A DNA stretch of 64,000 nt from Hahella sp. HNIBRBA332 (GTDB taxonomy: Bacteria; Pseudomonadota; Gammaproteobacteria; Pseudomonadales; Oleiphilaceae). The stretch lies in assembly GCF_030719035.1 (NCBI RefSeq), contig NZ_CP132203.1, forward strand, positions 1,240,001 to 1,304,000, given 5' to 3'. Below, one piece after another: positions 26,080 through 34,108 of the stretch. Within the stretch, counting starts at the first letter, position 1, and each line of letters starts with the position of its first letter. A program made the translations under genes and the position numbers. A model generated the notes under the pieces. That model had not been told where the DNA came from. It saw nothing but the letters and a program-made list of their open reading frames with translations, and did not search any database.

Positions 26080-26952
26080 ATGAAAGGCATTGTTTTGGCT
26101 GGTGGGTCGGGCACTCGACTTCACCCGATTACAAGGGGGGTTTCCAAGCAGTTGCTCCCAATCTACGACAAACCGATGATTTATTACCCTATTTCAGTGT
26201 TAATGCTTGCTGGAATAAGGGAAATTCTTATCATTTCAACCCCTGATGACTTGCCATACTTTAAAAAGATGCTGGGTGATGGCGGAGACTTTGGCGTTGC
26301 ATTTGAATATGCCGAACAGCCTTCTCCTGATGGTCTGGCCCAAGCATTTATAATCGGTGAAGACTTTATTGGCGATGATAGTGTGTGCTTAGTATTGGGC
26401 GATAATATTTTTTATGGCGAACATTTCTCCGATAAGTTGAAAATGGCTGCCAAGAAAGATAAAGGTGCTACAGTATTCGGTTATTTTGTGAATGATCCTG
26501 AGCGATTTGGCGTCGTTGAATTTGATCAACAAGGGAGGGCGGTGTCAATTGAAGAGAAACCAGAAACCCCCAAATCAAATTACGCGGTGACAGGTTTATA
26601 TTTTTACGATAATGATGTTGTAGACATTGCAAAGTCGGTTCGGCCATCAGAAAGAGGAGAGCTCGAGATCACCTCTGTTAACCGGGCGTATCTACAGCGC
26701 GGAGACCTTAATGTCACTCAACTCGGGCGTGGGTTTGCGTGGTTGGATACAGGAACTCATGACAGCTTGTTGGAGGCGGCGCATTTTGTAAAAACAATTG
26801 AATCCAGACAAGGTCTTAAAATAGCTTGTTTGGAGGAAATTGCTTTTCATAACGGGTGGCTGTCTAAAGAGAGGCTGTTGGAGCAAGCAACTGGGTTATC
26901 CAAGACTGGTTATGGACAATACTTAATGCACTTGGTCGAAAAGCAACTTTGA
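26080..26952 (+). CDS. rmlA: Glucose-1-phosphate thymidylyltransferase
   Basis: A 290-residue nucleotidyltransferase, the first step of the dTDP-rhamnose pathway (glucose-1-P plus dTTP to dTDP-glucose). It has MKGIVLAGGSGTRLHPIT at the N-terminus (nucleotide-binding loop), KQLLPIYDKPMIYYP, LGDNIFYGEHF (metal-binding Asp) and VEFDQQGRAVSIEEKP. Length and motifs match RmlA of Gram-negative bacteria, which is feedback-inhibited by dTDP-rhamnose. It lies 90 bp after rmlB and 10 bp before rmlC. Confidence 0.97.
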   Translation: MKGIVLAGGSGTRLHPITRGVSKQLLPIYDKPMIYYPISVLMLAGIREILIISTPDDLPYFKKMLGDGGDFGVAFEYAEQPSPDGLAQAFIIGEDFIGDDSVCLVLGDNIFYGEHFSDKLKMAAKKDKGATVFGYFVNDPERFGVVEFDQQGRAVSIEEKPETPKSNYAVTGLYFYDNDVVDIAKSVRPSERGELEITSVNRAYLQRGDLNVTQLGRGFAWLDTGTHDSLLEAAHFVKTIESRQGLKIACLEEIAFHNGWLSKERLLEQATGLSKTGYGQYLMHLVEKQL

Positions 26953-26962
26953 TTTATTAATT

Positions 26963-27502
26963 ATGAAAGTTATACACACGAAGTTGAGTGGCGTTGTAAT
27001 AATCGAGCCTAAAGTGTTTGGTGACCATCGTGGCTTTTTTATAGAAACATACCAAGCCGCTAGATATCGCGATGAAGCTGGTATTGATTTGGAGTTTGTG
27101 CAAGACAACCATTCTCGCTCTGGGCGTGGTGTTTTACGTGGGTTGCATTTTCAAAAGACTAAGCCTCAAGGTAAATTGGTTAGGGTGACTCAAGGGGAAG
27201 TCTTCGATGTGGCGGTGGATCTGCGCAAAGGTTCGCCGACCTATGGTCAGTGGGAAGGCGTTATTCTTTCAGGGGAAAACCATCTGCAGTTCTATGTGCC
27301 TCCTGGGTTTGCGCATGGCTTCTGTGTGTTGAGTGATACGGCGGATTTTCAATATAAATGTACGGACTATTATGACCCTTCAGATGAGGGGGGATTGATT
27401 TGGAATGATCCCGATGTCGGTGTGGCTTGGCCAATAGAAAGTCCAAATTTGTCGCAAAAGGATCTGGCGTTGCCAACTTTGCGTGACATCGGGGGTGGCT
27501 GA
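26963..27502 (+). CDS. rmlC: dTDP-4-dehydrorhamnose 3,5-epimerase
   Basis: A 179-residue cupin epimerase, the third step of the dTDP-rhamnose pathway. It has DHRGFFIETYQ, FVQDNHSRSGRGVLRGLHFQ with the catalytic His in LHFQ, and GEVFDVAVDLRKGSPTYG, all standard for RmlC. YVPPGFAHGFCVLS carries the second conserved His. The start at 26963 gives the usual short N-terminus; no strong Shine-Dalgarno is visible, so translation may be coupled to rmlA 10 bp upstream. The stop codon overlaps the rmlD start by one base. Confidence 0.97.
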   Translation: MKVIHTKLSGVVIIEPKVFGDHRGFFIETYQAARYRDEAGIDLEFVQDNHSRSGRGVLRGLHFQKTKPQGKLVRVTQGEVFDVAVDLRKGSPTYGQWEGVILSGENHLQFYVPPGFAHGFCVLSDTADFQYKCTDYYDPSDEGGLIWNDPDVGVAWPIESPNLSQKDLALPTLRDIGGG

Positions 27503-28413
27503 TGGAAATTATGGTGACCGGCGCAACTGGTCAGTTAGGTTGGGAGTTGGCCAGAAGTTTATCGATGCTTGGCAGGGTTCATGCACTGGATAGGCGCCAA
27601 TGTGATTTGAATGACCCAGGCTCACTGAGGGCTGTGGTAAGAGACATTAAGCCTGATGTGATTGTAAATGCCGCCGCATACACTGCTGTGGATAAGGCTG
27701 AGTCGGATATGTTGGGCGCTATGCGCGTCAACTCTGAGTCAGTTGCTATTCTGGCGGAGGAGGCCAAGAGTTATGGGGCTTTGTTTGTTCATTATTCAAC
27801 TGACTATGTATTCAATGGTGAGAAAAGAACGCCTTATGTCGAGACTGACCCGGTTTGTCCTATAAATTCATATGGTGAGAGCAAGCTTTCTGGTGAAAAA
27901 CTAATAGAGCAAATTGGCGGGGACTATTTAATATTCCGAACCAGTTGGGTATACGCCGCACGGGGTAAAAACTTTCTGCTTACCATGCTCAACTTGGCGC
28001 AATCAAGAGAGACTTTAAGTGTAGTGTCTGATCAGAGAGGGGCCCCTACCTGGGCGCGAGATTTGGCGCAAATGACTTTGCTGTCAGCATATAAGTCCAT
28101 CAGAGCCATGAAAGATGACGGGTTTGAGTCTGGCATTTACAACCTCGCATCTTCGGGGGAGACCTCTTGGCATGGTTTTGCCACTTATCTTATTGAAGAG
28201 TTCAGGTCGCAGCTCCGAGAGGATGCAGGTCGAGTGATAGTTAATGAAATTAATGAAGTGACCTCAGACTTTTATAAGACTGATGCTAAAAGGCCTGCAT
28301 ACTCAAAACTGGATGCTTCAAGGTTTGAAGAAACTTTTCAGGTTTGTATGCCAGACTGGAAGGATTCATGCCGCCTATGTATTGCCGATGTAGTGTCTAA
28401 CTTGGTGAGATAG
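27502..28413 (+). CDS. rmlD: dTDP-4-dehydrorhamnose reductase
   Basis: A 303-residue SDR enzyme that finishes dTDP-L-rhamnose. It has MEIMVTGATGQLGWELA (cofactor loop), NAAAYTAVDKAESD, STDYVFNGEKRTPYVE (catalytic Thr and Asp/Tyr), and NSYGESKLSGEKLI with Y-x3-K. Its start overlaps the rmlC stop in TGATG, a classic coupling signal. No rhamnose gene follows. The next gene, 160 bp on, is a GT2 that may use the product. Confidence 0.96.
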   Translation: MEIMVTGATGQLGWELARSLSMLGRVHALDRRQCDLNDPGSLRAVVRDIKPDVIVNAAAYTAVDKAESDMLGAMRVNSESVAILAEEAKSYGALFVHYSTDYVFNGEKRTPYVETDPVCPINSYGESKLSGEKLIEQIGGDYLIFRTSWVYAARGKNFLLTMLNLAQSRETLSVVSDQRGAPTWARDLAQMTLLSAYKSIRAMKDDGFESGIYNLASSGETSWHGFATYLIEEFRSQLREDAGRVIVNEINEVTSDFYKTDAKRPAYSKLDASRFEETFQVCMPDWKDSCRLCIADVVSNLVR

Positions 28414-28573
28414 CCACTGGAAATTGCTAATTTGCTTCCCTTGGTGATGGCTTTGATATAGCTGAGCAGGGTGCGTTGCTATATTCAAAGCTAGGAGGGC
28501 GCGCGGTGTGGTGCGTCGCAGATTTATATGTGTTGAGTTATCGAGCTGTGATTAGTTAAGGGCTTTTGAACGC

Positions 28574-29410
28574 ATGGGAAGTGTCATTACCAAGAGTAAA
28601 TCATGCAGCCTTTCTGTGTCATGTGTGGTATATCATCCGGACTATGAATTGCTTGGTAAGTGTCTAATTTCCTTATCAGACTCAAGTCTCCAGCTAGGAC
28701 TAAAGATCAGAGTCCTTGTCGTAAACAATTCTGAAAGCGATGACTTTGGATTAGAGTCTTTCTTGCAAGACTTGGAGGACAAATGCGGTTTTCCATTGGA
28801 GCTCGTTTCCGGGCATGGCAATGTTGGATATGCCAAGGGAAATAACATTGCTATAGATGATATTGAGTCGGAATATCATCTCATTCTAAACCCTGATGTT
28901 ATTTTGGCTTCTGATGCGCTGACTAGGGGCTTGAGGCAATTAGGTGGCGATGCCAGTTTGTCGCTAGTGGCTCCTGCATCGTATGATTTTTTTGGTGGAC
29001 CCATACAGTACATATGTAAGCGTTACCCCTCCCTGCTGGTTCTTTTTCTCCGATTTATTAAATCACCATGGCTGGATGCCCGCTTTAAACGCGTTCTTTC
29101 AGAATATGAGTACAGGGACGAAATTGACCGGGGCGTCACCTTCTCTCCCGAGATAGTCAGCGGCTGTTTTATGTTATGTCGAACTTCAGCTTTGAAGAAA
29201 GTTGGCGGTTTTGACGAGCGCTTTTTTTTATATTTCGAGGACTTCGATCTCTCGCTGAGAATGGGGAAAGTTGGTAAAGTGGTTTATTTGCCGGAAATGA
29301 AAATTCAGCATTATGGGGGAGGCGCAGGGCGTAAAGGATGGAAACACGTTAGGATGTTTATCGTATCTGCTGCTAAATTTTTCCATAAGCACGGCCTAAA
29401 GTGGATCTGA
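28574..29410 (+). CDS. GT2-family glycosyltransferase, rhamnosyltransferase-like
   Basis: A 278-residue protein. It has SVSCVVYHPDYELLGKCL, VLVVNNSESDD and GHGNVGYAKGNNIAI, followed by YHLILNPDVIL. This N-x-G-Y/F-x3-N-N plus NPDV pattern is seen in WbbL-type rhamnosyltransferases. The region FLYFEDFDLSLRMGKVGK holds the usual E-D-D metal/donor motif. Location directly after the rml genes supports dTDP-rhamnose as donor, which remains inference. About 160 bp of non-coding sequence precede it. It should act at the cytoplasmic membrane face. Confidence 0.83.
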   Translation: MGSVITKSKSCSLSVSCVVYHPDYELLGKCLISLSDSSLQLGLKIRVLVVNNSESDDFGLESFLQDLEDKCGFPLELVSGHGNVGYAKGNNIAIDDIESEYHLILNPDVILASDALTRGLRQLGGDASLSLVAPASYDFFGGPIQYICKRYPSLLVLFLRFIKSPWLDARFKRVLSEYEYRDEIDRGVTFSPEIVSGCFMLCRTSALKKVGGFDERFFLYFEDFDLSLRMGKVGKVVYLPEMKIQHYGGGAGRKGWKHVRMFIVSAAKFFHKHGLKWI

Positions 29411-29434
29411 CCTTATCAATTTTGGGGAGTAGCA

Positions 29435-30844
29435 ATGCTTACTGCGATCATTCTCTGCGGCGGCTCAGGCACGCGTCTTTGGCCATTATCCAGAGAGACT
29501 TTTCCAAAGCAGTTTTTAAGCCTGGCGGCTGACGGTAGTTTGTTGGCTGAGACAATCGCCCGGGTGGCGGCGGTTGATAGTGACGCTCATTTAAGCGTGG
29601 TCTCCAACGAAGATCATCGCTTCCTGGTGGCGGCTACATTGCAGGTGCAGTGTCCGTCCACAAAGAAAAATATCATTTTAGAACCTTGCGCCCGCAACAC
29701 TGCGCCGGCTATCGCGCTGGCCGCGTTGGATGCTTTGGCGTCGGATACGCAAGCAGTGCTATTGGTATTGCCGGCGGATCATGTCATTCGTAATGTTCAG
29801 GCATTCGCCGATGCGGTGCGCACTGGCGAACAGGCGGCTGCGCAAGGGAAGTTAGTGACATTTGGTATTGTGCCGGATTCCCCTCATACGGGTTATGGGT
29901 ATATCAAAGCGAATGTTGGCGATAAAGACTGGGCGCCGGTAGAGCAGTTTGTTGAAAAGCCGGACCTTGATACCGCCAAGAGCTACGTGGACTCCGGAAA
30001 TTATTTCTGGAATAGCGGTATGTTCATGTTCCGTGCGGACCGTTATTTGGAAGAACTGAAAAAGTTCCGCGCGGACATTTATGAGGCTTGTGTTAATGCT
30101 TATGCTGGCAAATCCTCTGACTTGGACTTCGTGCGCGTGGATAAGCAGGCGTTCTCTGATTGTCCGGACGACTCCATTGATTATGCGGTGATGGAAAAGA
30201 CGTCCGACGCAGTCGTGATTCCGCTGGATGCAGGATGGAGTGATGTCGGCTCTTGGTCCACTCTGTGGGAGATCCAGGATAAAGATGCAGCGGGCAATGT
30301 GTGTCGCGGCGATGTAATCACTGAAGATGTGGAAGGCTCTTATATTCATTCGGAAGGTCGCTTGATCGCGGCGATTGGTCTGAAAAATCACGTGATTGTC
30401 GAGACGGATGATGTGGTCCTGGTGGCGGACAAAGAGCGTGTGCAGGATGTTAAGAAGCTGGTGGCGCAGGTCAAACAGCAGAACCGTGCTGAGCACCGTT
30501 TCCACAAGAAGGTGCATCGCCCATGGGGGACTTACGAAGGCATCGCGATATCTGATCGCTTTCAGGTGAAGCGCATCGTGGTGAATCCTGGCGGTACGCT
30601 TTCCCTGCAGAAGCACCACCATCGTGCAGAGCACTGGGTGGTAGTGAAAGGAACCGCGAGCGTCACCCGCGGCGATGAAGTCATGCTACTGAGTGAAGAT
30701 CAATCTACCTACATCCCATTGGGGGTTGTGCATCGCCTGGAGAATCCTGGGGTGATTCCACTCGAGCTCATCGAAGTGCAGACGGGAAGCTATCTGGGTG
30801 AGGATGACATCGTGCGTTTTGAGGATACATACGGACGATCATAA
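29435..30844 (+). CDS. manC: Bifunctional mannose-1-phosphate guanylyltransferase / mannose-6-phosphate isomerase
   Basis: A 469-residue AlgA/ManC-type enzyme making GDP-mannose. The N-terminal nucleotidyltransferase has ILCGGSGTRLWPLSRETFPKQFL split over residues ~6-28 (GTP loop and catalytic Lys) and FVEKPDLDTAKSYV. The C-terminal cupin isomerase domain has RPWGTYEGI, QKHHHRAEHWVVVKG (metal-binding His cluster) and GEDDIVRFEDTYGR at the end. GGGGAG lies 7 bases before the ATG. No phosphomannomutase or GDP-mannose modifying gene is in the window, so those steps must be elsewhere. Base composition is closer to the core genome than in the first 11 kb. An intrinsic terminator follows directly. 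Confidence 0.95.
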   Translation: MLTAIILCGGSGTRLWPLSRETFPKQFLSLAADGSLLAETIARVAAVDSDAHLSVVSNEDHRFLVAATLQVQCPSTKKNIILEPCARNTAPAIALAALDALASDTQAVLLVLPADHVIRNVQAFADAVRTGEQAAAQGKLVTFGIVPDSPHTGYGYIKANVGDKDWAPVEQFVEKPDLDTAKSYVDSGNYFWNSGMFMFRADRYLEELKKFRADIYEACVNAYAGKSSDLDFVRVDKQAFSDCPDDSIDYAVMEKTSDAVVIPLDAGWSDVGSWSTLWEIQDKDAAGNVCRGDVITEDVEGSYIHSEGRLIAAIGLKNHVIVETDDVVLVADKERVQDVKKLVAQVKQQNRAEHRFHKKVHRPWGTYEGIAISDRFQVKRIVVNPGGTLSLQKHHHRAEHWVVVKGTASVTRGDEVMLLSEDQSTYIPLGVVHRLENPGVIPLELIEVQTGSYLGEDDIVRFEDTYGRS

Positions 30845-30854
30845 GCAAAGACTG

Positions 30855-30880
30855 AAGCGCACCGCGGGGTGCGCTTTTTT
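30855..30880 (+). terminator. Intrinsic terminator after manC
   Basis: AAGCGCACC and GGTGCGCTT pair perfectly over 9 bp around a GCGG loop, directly followed by further T residues. It lies 11 bases after the manC stop and before the convergent znuA gene. It marks the end of the polysaccharide locus. Confidence 0.93.
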
Positions 30881-30904
30881 GATAGTTTAATCCGACGTCT
30901 CAGC

Positions 30905-31822
30905 TCAGCGGTTGTTCAGGCACTCCAATACTCTTTTCACCATTCCACGATAGTAGTCTGAGTACATTGTGTATTCGCTTCCCATTGGGTCTATTTCTGT
31001 GATCGCCAAGTTGGGGATCGTGAAAAAGCGGTCTACGGCGGCGGCTCGATATTGTGGCTCGACCACGATACAGGCTTGTAAAGAAATAGCTTTGGCCTTG
31101 ATATCCGAGAGATGGCGGGCCCCGGGAGAGGTCTCAGGTTGTAGCGCTACGACATCCGCGATATTCAGATTTAACTCATTGGCGAAATAGTTAAACCCGT
31201 TGTGGTAAGTAAGCAAGTTTCTGTTACTGAGCTGCTGAGCAGCCAGCTGCGACGCGTCCGTCAGCTCTCGCATCCGCGTCTGATATTTTCTGGCCAGCGC
31301 CAGATAATCGGCGCCGATAGGGTCTAACCGGGAGAGCGTCTCAGCCAAATTTAAGGCGATGGCCCCGGCCACATTCGCGCTCAGCCAGATATGAGGGTCG
31401 TGCGCTCCATCGTGGCTGTGATCATGCGAGTCGCTGTGTTTTGACTGGTTGAACTCCAGCAGTAGAGTATCATGGCTGCTCTCCAGATGACTGAGGGCGT
31501 CCACTTTCTCCAGGCGTGTGTATTTCTCCAGGATTTTCGGAAGGAATCGCTCCAGCTCCGGCCCGACCCATAGGAATACATTCGCCGCTTGCAGGCGGCG
31601 CGCATCGCTTGGTTTGAGCTGATACATGTGAGGGCTGGCCATTGGCGGAAGCAAATAGTCTACTTGCACGGCGTCGCCGAAGGCTTCGTTGACGATCAGG
31701 CTTAATGGTTTAATTGAAGTGAGTACTTTGATCTTATCTCCCGCCTGAGCGGGCAGCGTGATTAGGCAGAGTATTAGCAATGCCTGAAAAAAGTGCGACA
31801 GCGTGCGAATAATTAACTGCAT
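30905..31822 (-). CDS. znuA: Zinc ABC transporter substrate-binding protein
   Basis: A 305-residue periplasmic zinc-binding protein. From the start at 31822 it has a clear signal peptide ending in PAQA (about residue 27). An earlier in-frame start at 31903 is unlikely because it adds 27 non-signal residues and would overlap the Zur box. Zinc ligands typical of ZnuA are visible: His65 in ASPHMYQLKPSD, His144 in DPHIWLS, His207 in LTYHNGF and Asp in TEIDPMG. A His/Asp-rich loop (about 129-144) precedes DPHIW, as in other ZnuA proteins. The permease and ATPase genes (znuB, znuC) are not adjacent. It is transcribed away from pilZ and towards the manC terminator. Confidence 0.93.
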   Translation of the reverse strand: MQLIIRTLSHFFQALLILCLITLPAQAGDKIKVLTSIKPLSLIVNEAFGDAVQVDYLLPPMASPHMYQLKPSDARRLQAANVFLWVGPELERFLPKILEKYTRLEKVDALSHLESSHDTLLLEFNQSKHSDSHDHSHDGAHDPHIWLSANVAGAIALNLAETLSRLDPIGADYLALARKYQTRMRELTDASQLAAQQLSNRNLLTYHNGFNYFANELNLNIADVVALQPETSPGARHLSDIKAKAISLQACIVVEPQYRAAAVDRFFTIPNLAITEIDPMGSEYTMYSDYYRGMVKRVLECLNNR

Positions 31823-31862
31823 GGTTTTTGAGTGGTGCGGCGTTACGGCTTGAGAGTTTATG

Positions 31863-31885
31863 GAAAGGTTATAACATAACATTAT
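31863..31885 (-). promoter_or_regulatory. Zur box upstream of znuA
   Basis: The site has GAAA, one base, GTTATA, two bases, ATAAC, one base, then TT. That follows the gammaproteobacterial Zur operator pattern (GAAAN-GTTATA-NN-ATAAC-NTTTC) with only the last two bases off. The core reads GTTATAACATAAC. It lies 41 bases upstream of the znuA ATG, where Zur-Zn would block transcription when zinc is plentiful. The match is judged by eye against a consensus from memory. Confidence 0.85.
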
Positions 31886-31990
31886 ACAAATTACCCGAGG
31901 CATTTAATAGCTATTGCGCTAAACTCTGCGCGAGTTTGATAAAATTGGTATATGCTTGTCTTAGAACGAAAATCAAGGGAATAGAATACT

Positions 31991-32341
31991 ATGCCTCCAA
32001 AATTTGGTGCTCGCAGTGGCATATTGACGTTAACCATAAAAGACAAAGCAGTGCTCTATGCTGCTTACATGCCTTTTGTTCGTAATGGCGGACTATTTAT
32101 TCCTACCTCCAAGAACTATCAATTGGGCGATGAGGTCTTTCTGTTGTTGAATCTGATGGACGAACCGGAAAAAATTCCGGTGGCGGGTAAAGTGGTCTGG
32201 GTGACGCCTAAAGGCGCACAAGGCAACCGCGCAGCCGGCATTGGCGTGCAGTTTAACAGCGATGACGAGACAGCGAAGAACAAGATTGAGACCTATCTTG
32301 CCGGAGCGTTGAACTCCGATCGCCCGACGCATACTATGTGA
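31991..32341 (+). CDS. pilZ: Type IV pilus PilZ-domain protein
   Basis: A 116-residue single PilZ domain, the length of the Pseudomonas PilZ founder protein. It has GILTLTIKDK, RNGGLFIPTSKNYQLGDEV and GKVVWVTPKGAQGNRAAGIGVQF, which match the family well. It lacks the RxxxR c-di-GMP-binding motif near the N-terminus, and its second motif is NGGLFIP, so like P. aeruginosa PilZ it probably does not bind c-di-GMP. PilZ works with PilB and FimX-type proteins in type IV pilus assembly. The next gene is tatD, the usual neighbour, but holB does not precede it here; znuA is divergent instead. AAGGGA lies upstream of the ATG. Confidence 0.92.
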   Translation: MPPKFGARSGILTLTIKDKAVLYAAYMPFVRNGGLFIPTSKNYQLGDEVFLLLNLMDEPEKIPVAGKVVWVTPKGAQGNRAAGIGVQFNSDDETAKNKIETYLAGALNSDRPTHTM

Positions 32342-32425
32342 TTGCGCGTCGCCCAGGGGTTATCAGAGGCCGACTGATTCGGCCTCATTCTCTGAGTCAA
32401 TTCTTTTTTCTACAGACCACACTTA

Positions 32426-33226
32426 ATGATGTTGATAGATTCCCATTGTCACTTGGATCGTATTGATCTGTCCCAGGCCGGCGGCGATTTAACCGTCGCT
32501 TTGAACCAGGCGCGAGCGCGTGGTGTTTCCGGTTTCCTTTGCGTTGATATCGACTTGGATAATTTCGAGGATGTCTACCGTATCGCTCAAACCTACGGCG
32601 ACGTTTGGTGCTCGGCAGGCGTACATCCTCTGGCTAAAATGAGCGCGGCGGATTTACATCCTGATCATCTTACGCAGCTGGCTATGACTGGAGATAAGGT
32701 TGTCGCAGTAGGGGAATGTGGACTGGATTACTATTACGATCAGGACAGCAAAGCCAATCAGCAGGAGATGTTCGAAAAACAATTGAGCGTGGCTTGCGAA
32801 ATCGGCAAACCGGTCATCGTGCACACCCGAGAGGCGCGGGTGGATACGCTTTACTTGTTGAAAAAATACTCAGCGAAAGGTTTGCAGGGCGTCTTGCATT
32901 GCTTCACGGAAAGCTGGGATATGGCGAAAGCGGCGTTGGACCTGGACTTTTATATTTCGTTTTCCGGCATCATCACCTTTCGCAATGCGGAAGAATTACG
33001 GGAAGTGGTCAAGCAGACGCCGATAGAACGCTTGTTGGTGGAGACGGATTCCCCTTATCTGGCGCCCGTTCCTTATCGAGGCAAGAGCAATCAGCCTCAG
33101 TGGGTGGTGGAAGTCGCGCAGTGCGTGGCGGATTTGAAGGGGCTGTCTTTGGATGACACGGCGCAGGCCACTACCGCCAACTTTCATCGCCTGTTCAAAA
33201 CGCAGCAGAGTGCAGGGAGCAGCTGA
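32426..33226 (+). CDS. TatD-family metal-dependent DNase (YcfH-like)
   Basis: A 266-residue TIM-barrel metallohydrolase. Conserved ligands: DSHCHLD (His pair) at residues 5-11, VGECGLDYYYD (Glu), VIVHTREA (His), GVLHCFTES (His) and VETDSPYLAPVPYRGKSNQP (Asp and downstream motif). These fit TatD/YcfH deoxyribonucleases. The usual neighbour pilZ is immediately upstream (85 bp). The next gene begins 8 bp after the stop. Two ATG codons in tandem occur at 32426 and 32429; either gives the same product within a residue. Confidence 0.93.
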   Translation: MMLIDSHCHLDRIDLSQAGGDLTVALNQARARGVSGFLCVDIDLDNFEDVYRIAQTYGDVWCSAGVHPLAKMSAADLHPDHLTQLAMTGDKVVAVGECGLDYYYDQDSKANQQEMFEKQLSVACEIGKPVIVHTREARVDTLYLLKKYSAKGLQGVLHCFTESWDMAKAALDLDFYISFSGIITFRNAEELREVVKQTPIERLLVETDSPYLAPVPYRGKSNQPQWVVEVAQCVADLKGLSLDDTAQATTANFHRLFKTQQSAGSS

Positions 33227-33234
33227 ATCACATC

Positions 33235-34080
33235 ATGGATGAATTGGCCCTGCAACTTCCTCACCTGAAATTGGCGGCGTTACGTTGGGGAGAGGGGCGG
33301 CCGAATAAAATTCTGGCGCTGCATGGGTGGCTGGACAACGCGGCTTCATTTTCTTTTTTAGGACCACGCTTGGCGGCGGTTGGCTATGAAGTTGTCGCCG
33401 TGGATTTGCCCGGGCATGGTTACAGTCAGCATCGACCATCTGGAGCTAGCTACCATTTGCTGGACTACCTCCATGATGTGGATCAGGCCCTTATCTCTCT
33501 AGGATGGAGTCGACCGATTCTGCTAGGGCATTCATTAGGCGCTGTGATCAGTTCATTGTATGCAGCGGCGGCCCAGGACCGCATAGCCCGGCTGATATTG
33601 GTTGAGGCGTTGGGGCCGGTCGCTGCGACTCCCAATGAAGTTCCTGCGAACCTGAGTAAAGCCTTGGCCAAAACCCGCACCAAATCAGGTCAGAAAAAGG
33701 TCTATTATACCATTGAGAAATTGGTGGAAGACCGACAGCGTGGCTTTGGCGGACTCTCGGCGGAGGCTTCTCGCATTCTGGTGGAGCGCAACATTCAGCC
33801 GGTGAAAGACGGCTGGGTATGGCGTACGGACGCGCGCTTGCGCTGGCCGTCATATTTGCGCTTCAGTGAAGAGCAGGTGAAGGCCTATCTAAGTTCGATT
33901 ATGACGCCGACCCTATTAGTGGCCGGAGACAAGGGTTTTATCTCGCTTGATCCCGAGAAAAACGCCCGGATAGCCGCCCTGGCTGCGGCGCGAAAAGAAA
34001 CGCTGCGTGGCGGCCATCACTTGCATATGGATGGAGATGTCGACGGTCTTGCGCAAATTATCGATGATTTTTTGCGCTGA
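33235..34080 (+). CDS. Alpha/beta-hydrolase fold protein
   Basis: A 281-residue cytosolic alpha/beta hydrolase. It has LALHGWLDNAASF (oxyanion region), AVDLPGHGYS and the nucleophile elbow GHSLG with Ser100. RGGHHLHMDGD near residue 262 supplies the catalytic His. The acid is probably Asp in the VAGDKGF region (about residue 226). This set fits MhpC/YfbB-type esterases, but the substrate is unknown. It starts 8 bp after tatD and 28 bp before a DUF4892 gene, so it is probably co-transcribed with them. Confidence 0.85.
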   Translation: MDELALQLPHLKLAALRWGEGRPNKILALHGWLDNAASFSFLGPRLAAVGYEVVAVDLPGHGYSQHRPSGASYHLLDYLHDVDQALISLGWSRPILLGHSLGAVISSLYAAAAQDRIARLILVEALGPVAATPNEVPANLSKALAKTRTKSGQKKVYYTIEKLVEDRQRGFGGLSAEASRILVERNIQPVKDGWVWRTDARLRWPSYLRFSEEQVKAYLSSIMTPTLLVAGDKGFISLDPEKNARIAALAAARKETLRGGHHLHMDGDVDGLAQIIDDFLR

Positions 34081-34108
34081 TTCTCGACGCATACGATATG
34101 GATAAATA

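Noticed and set aside
29852..30634. A 260-codon minus-strand open frame opposite manC
   Set aside because: manC is fully conserved on the other strand; the antisense product is His/Arg-rich with no family signs.
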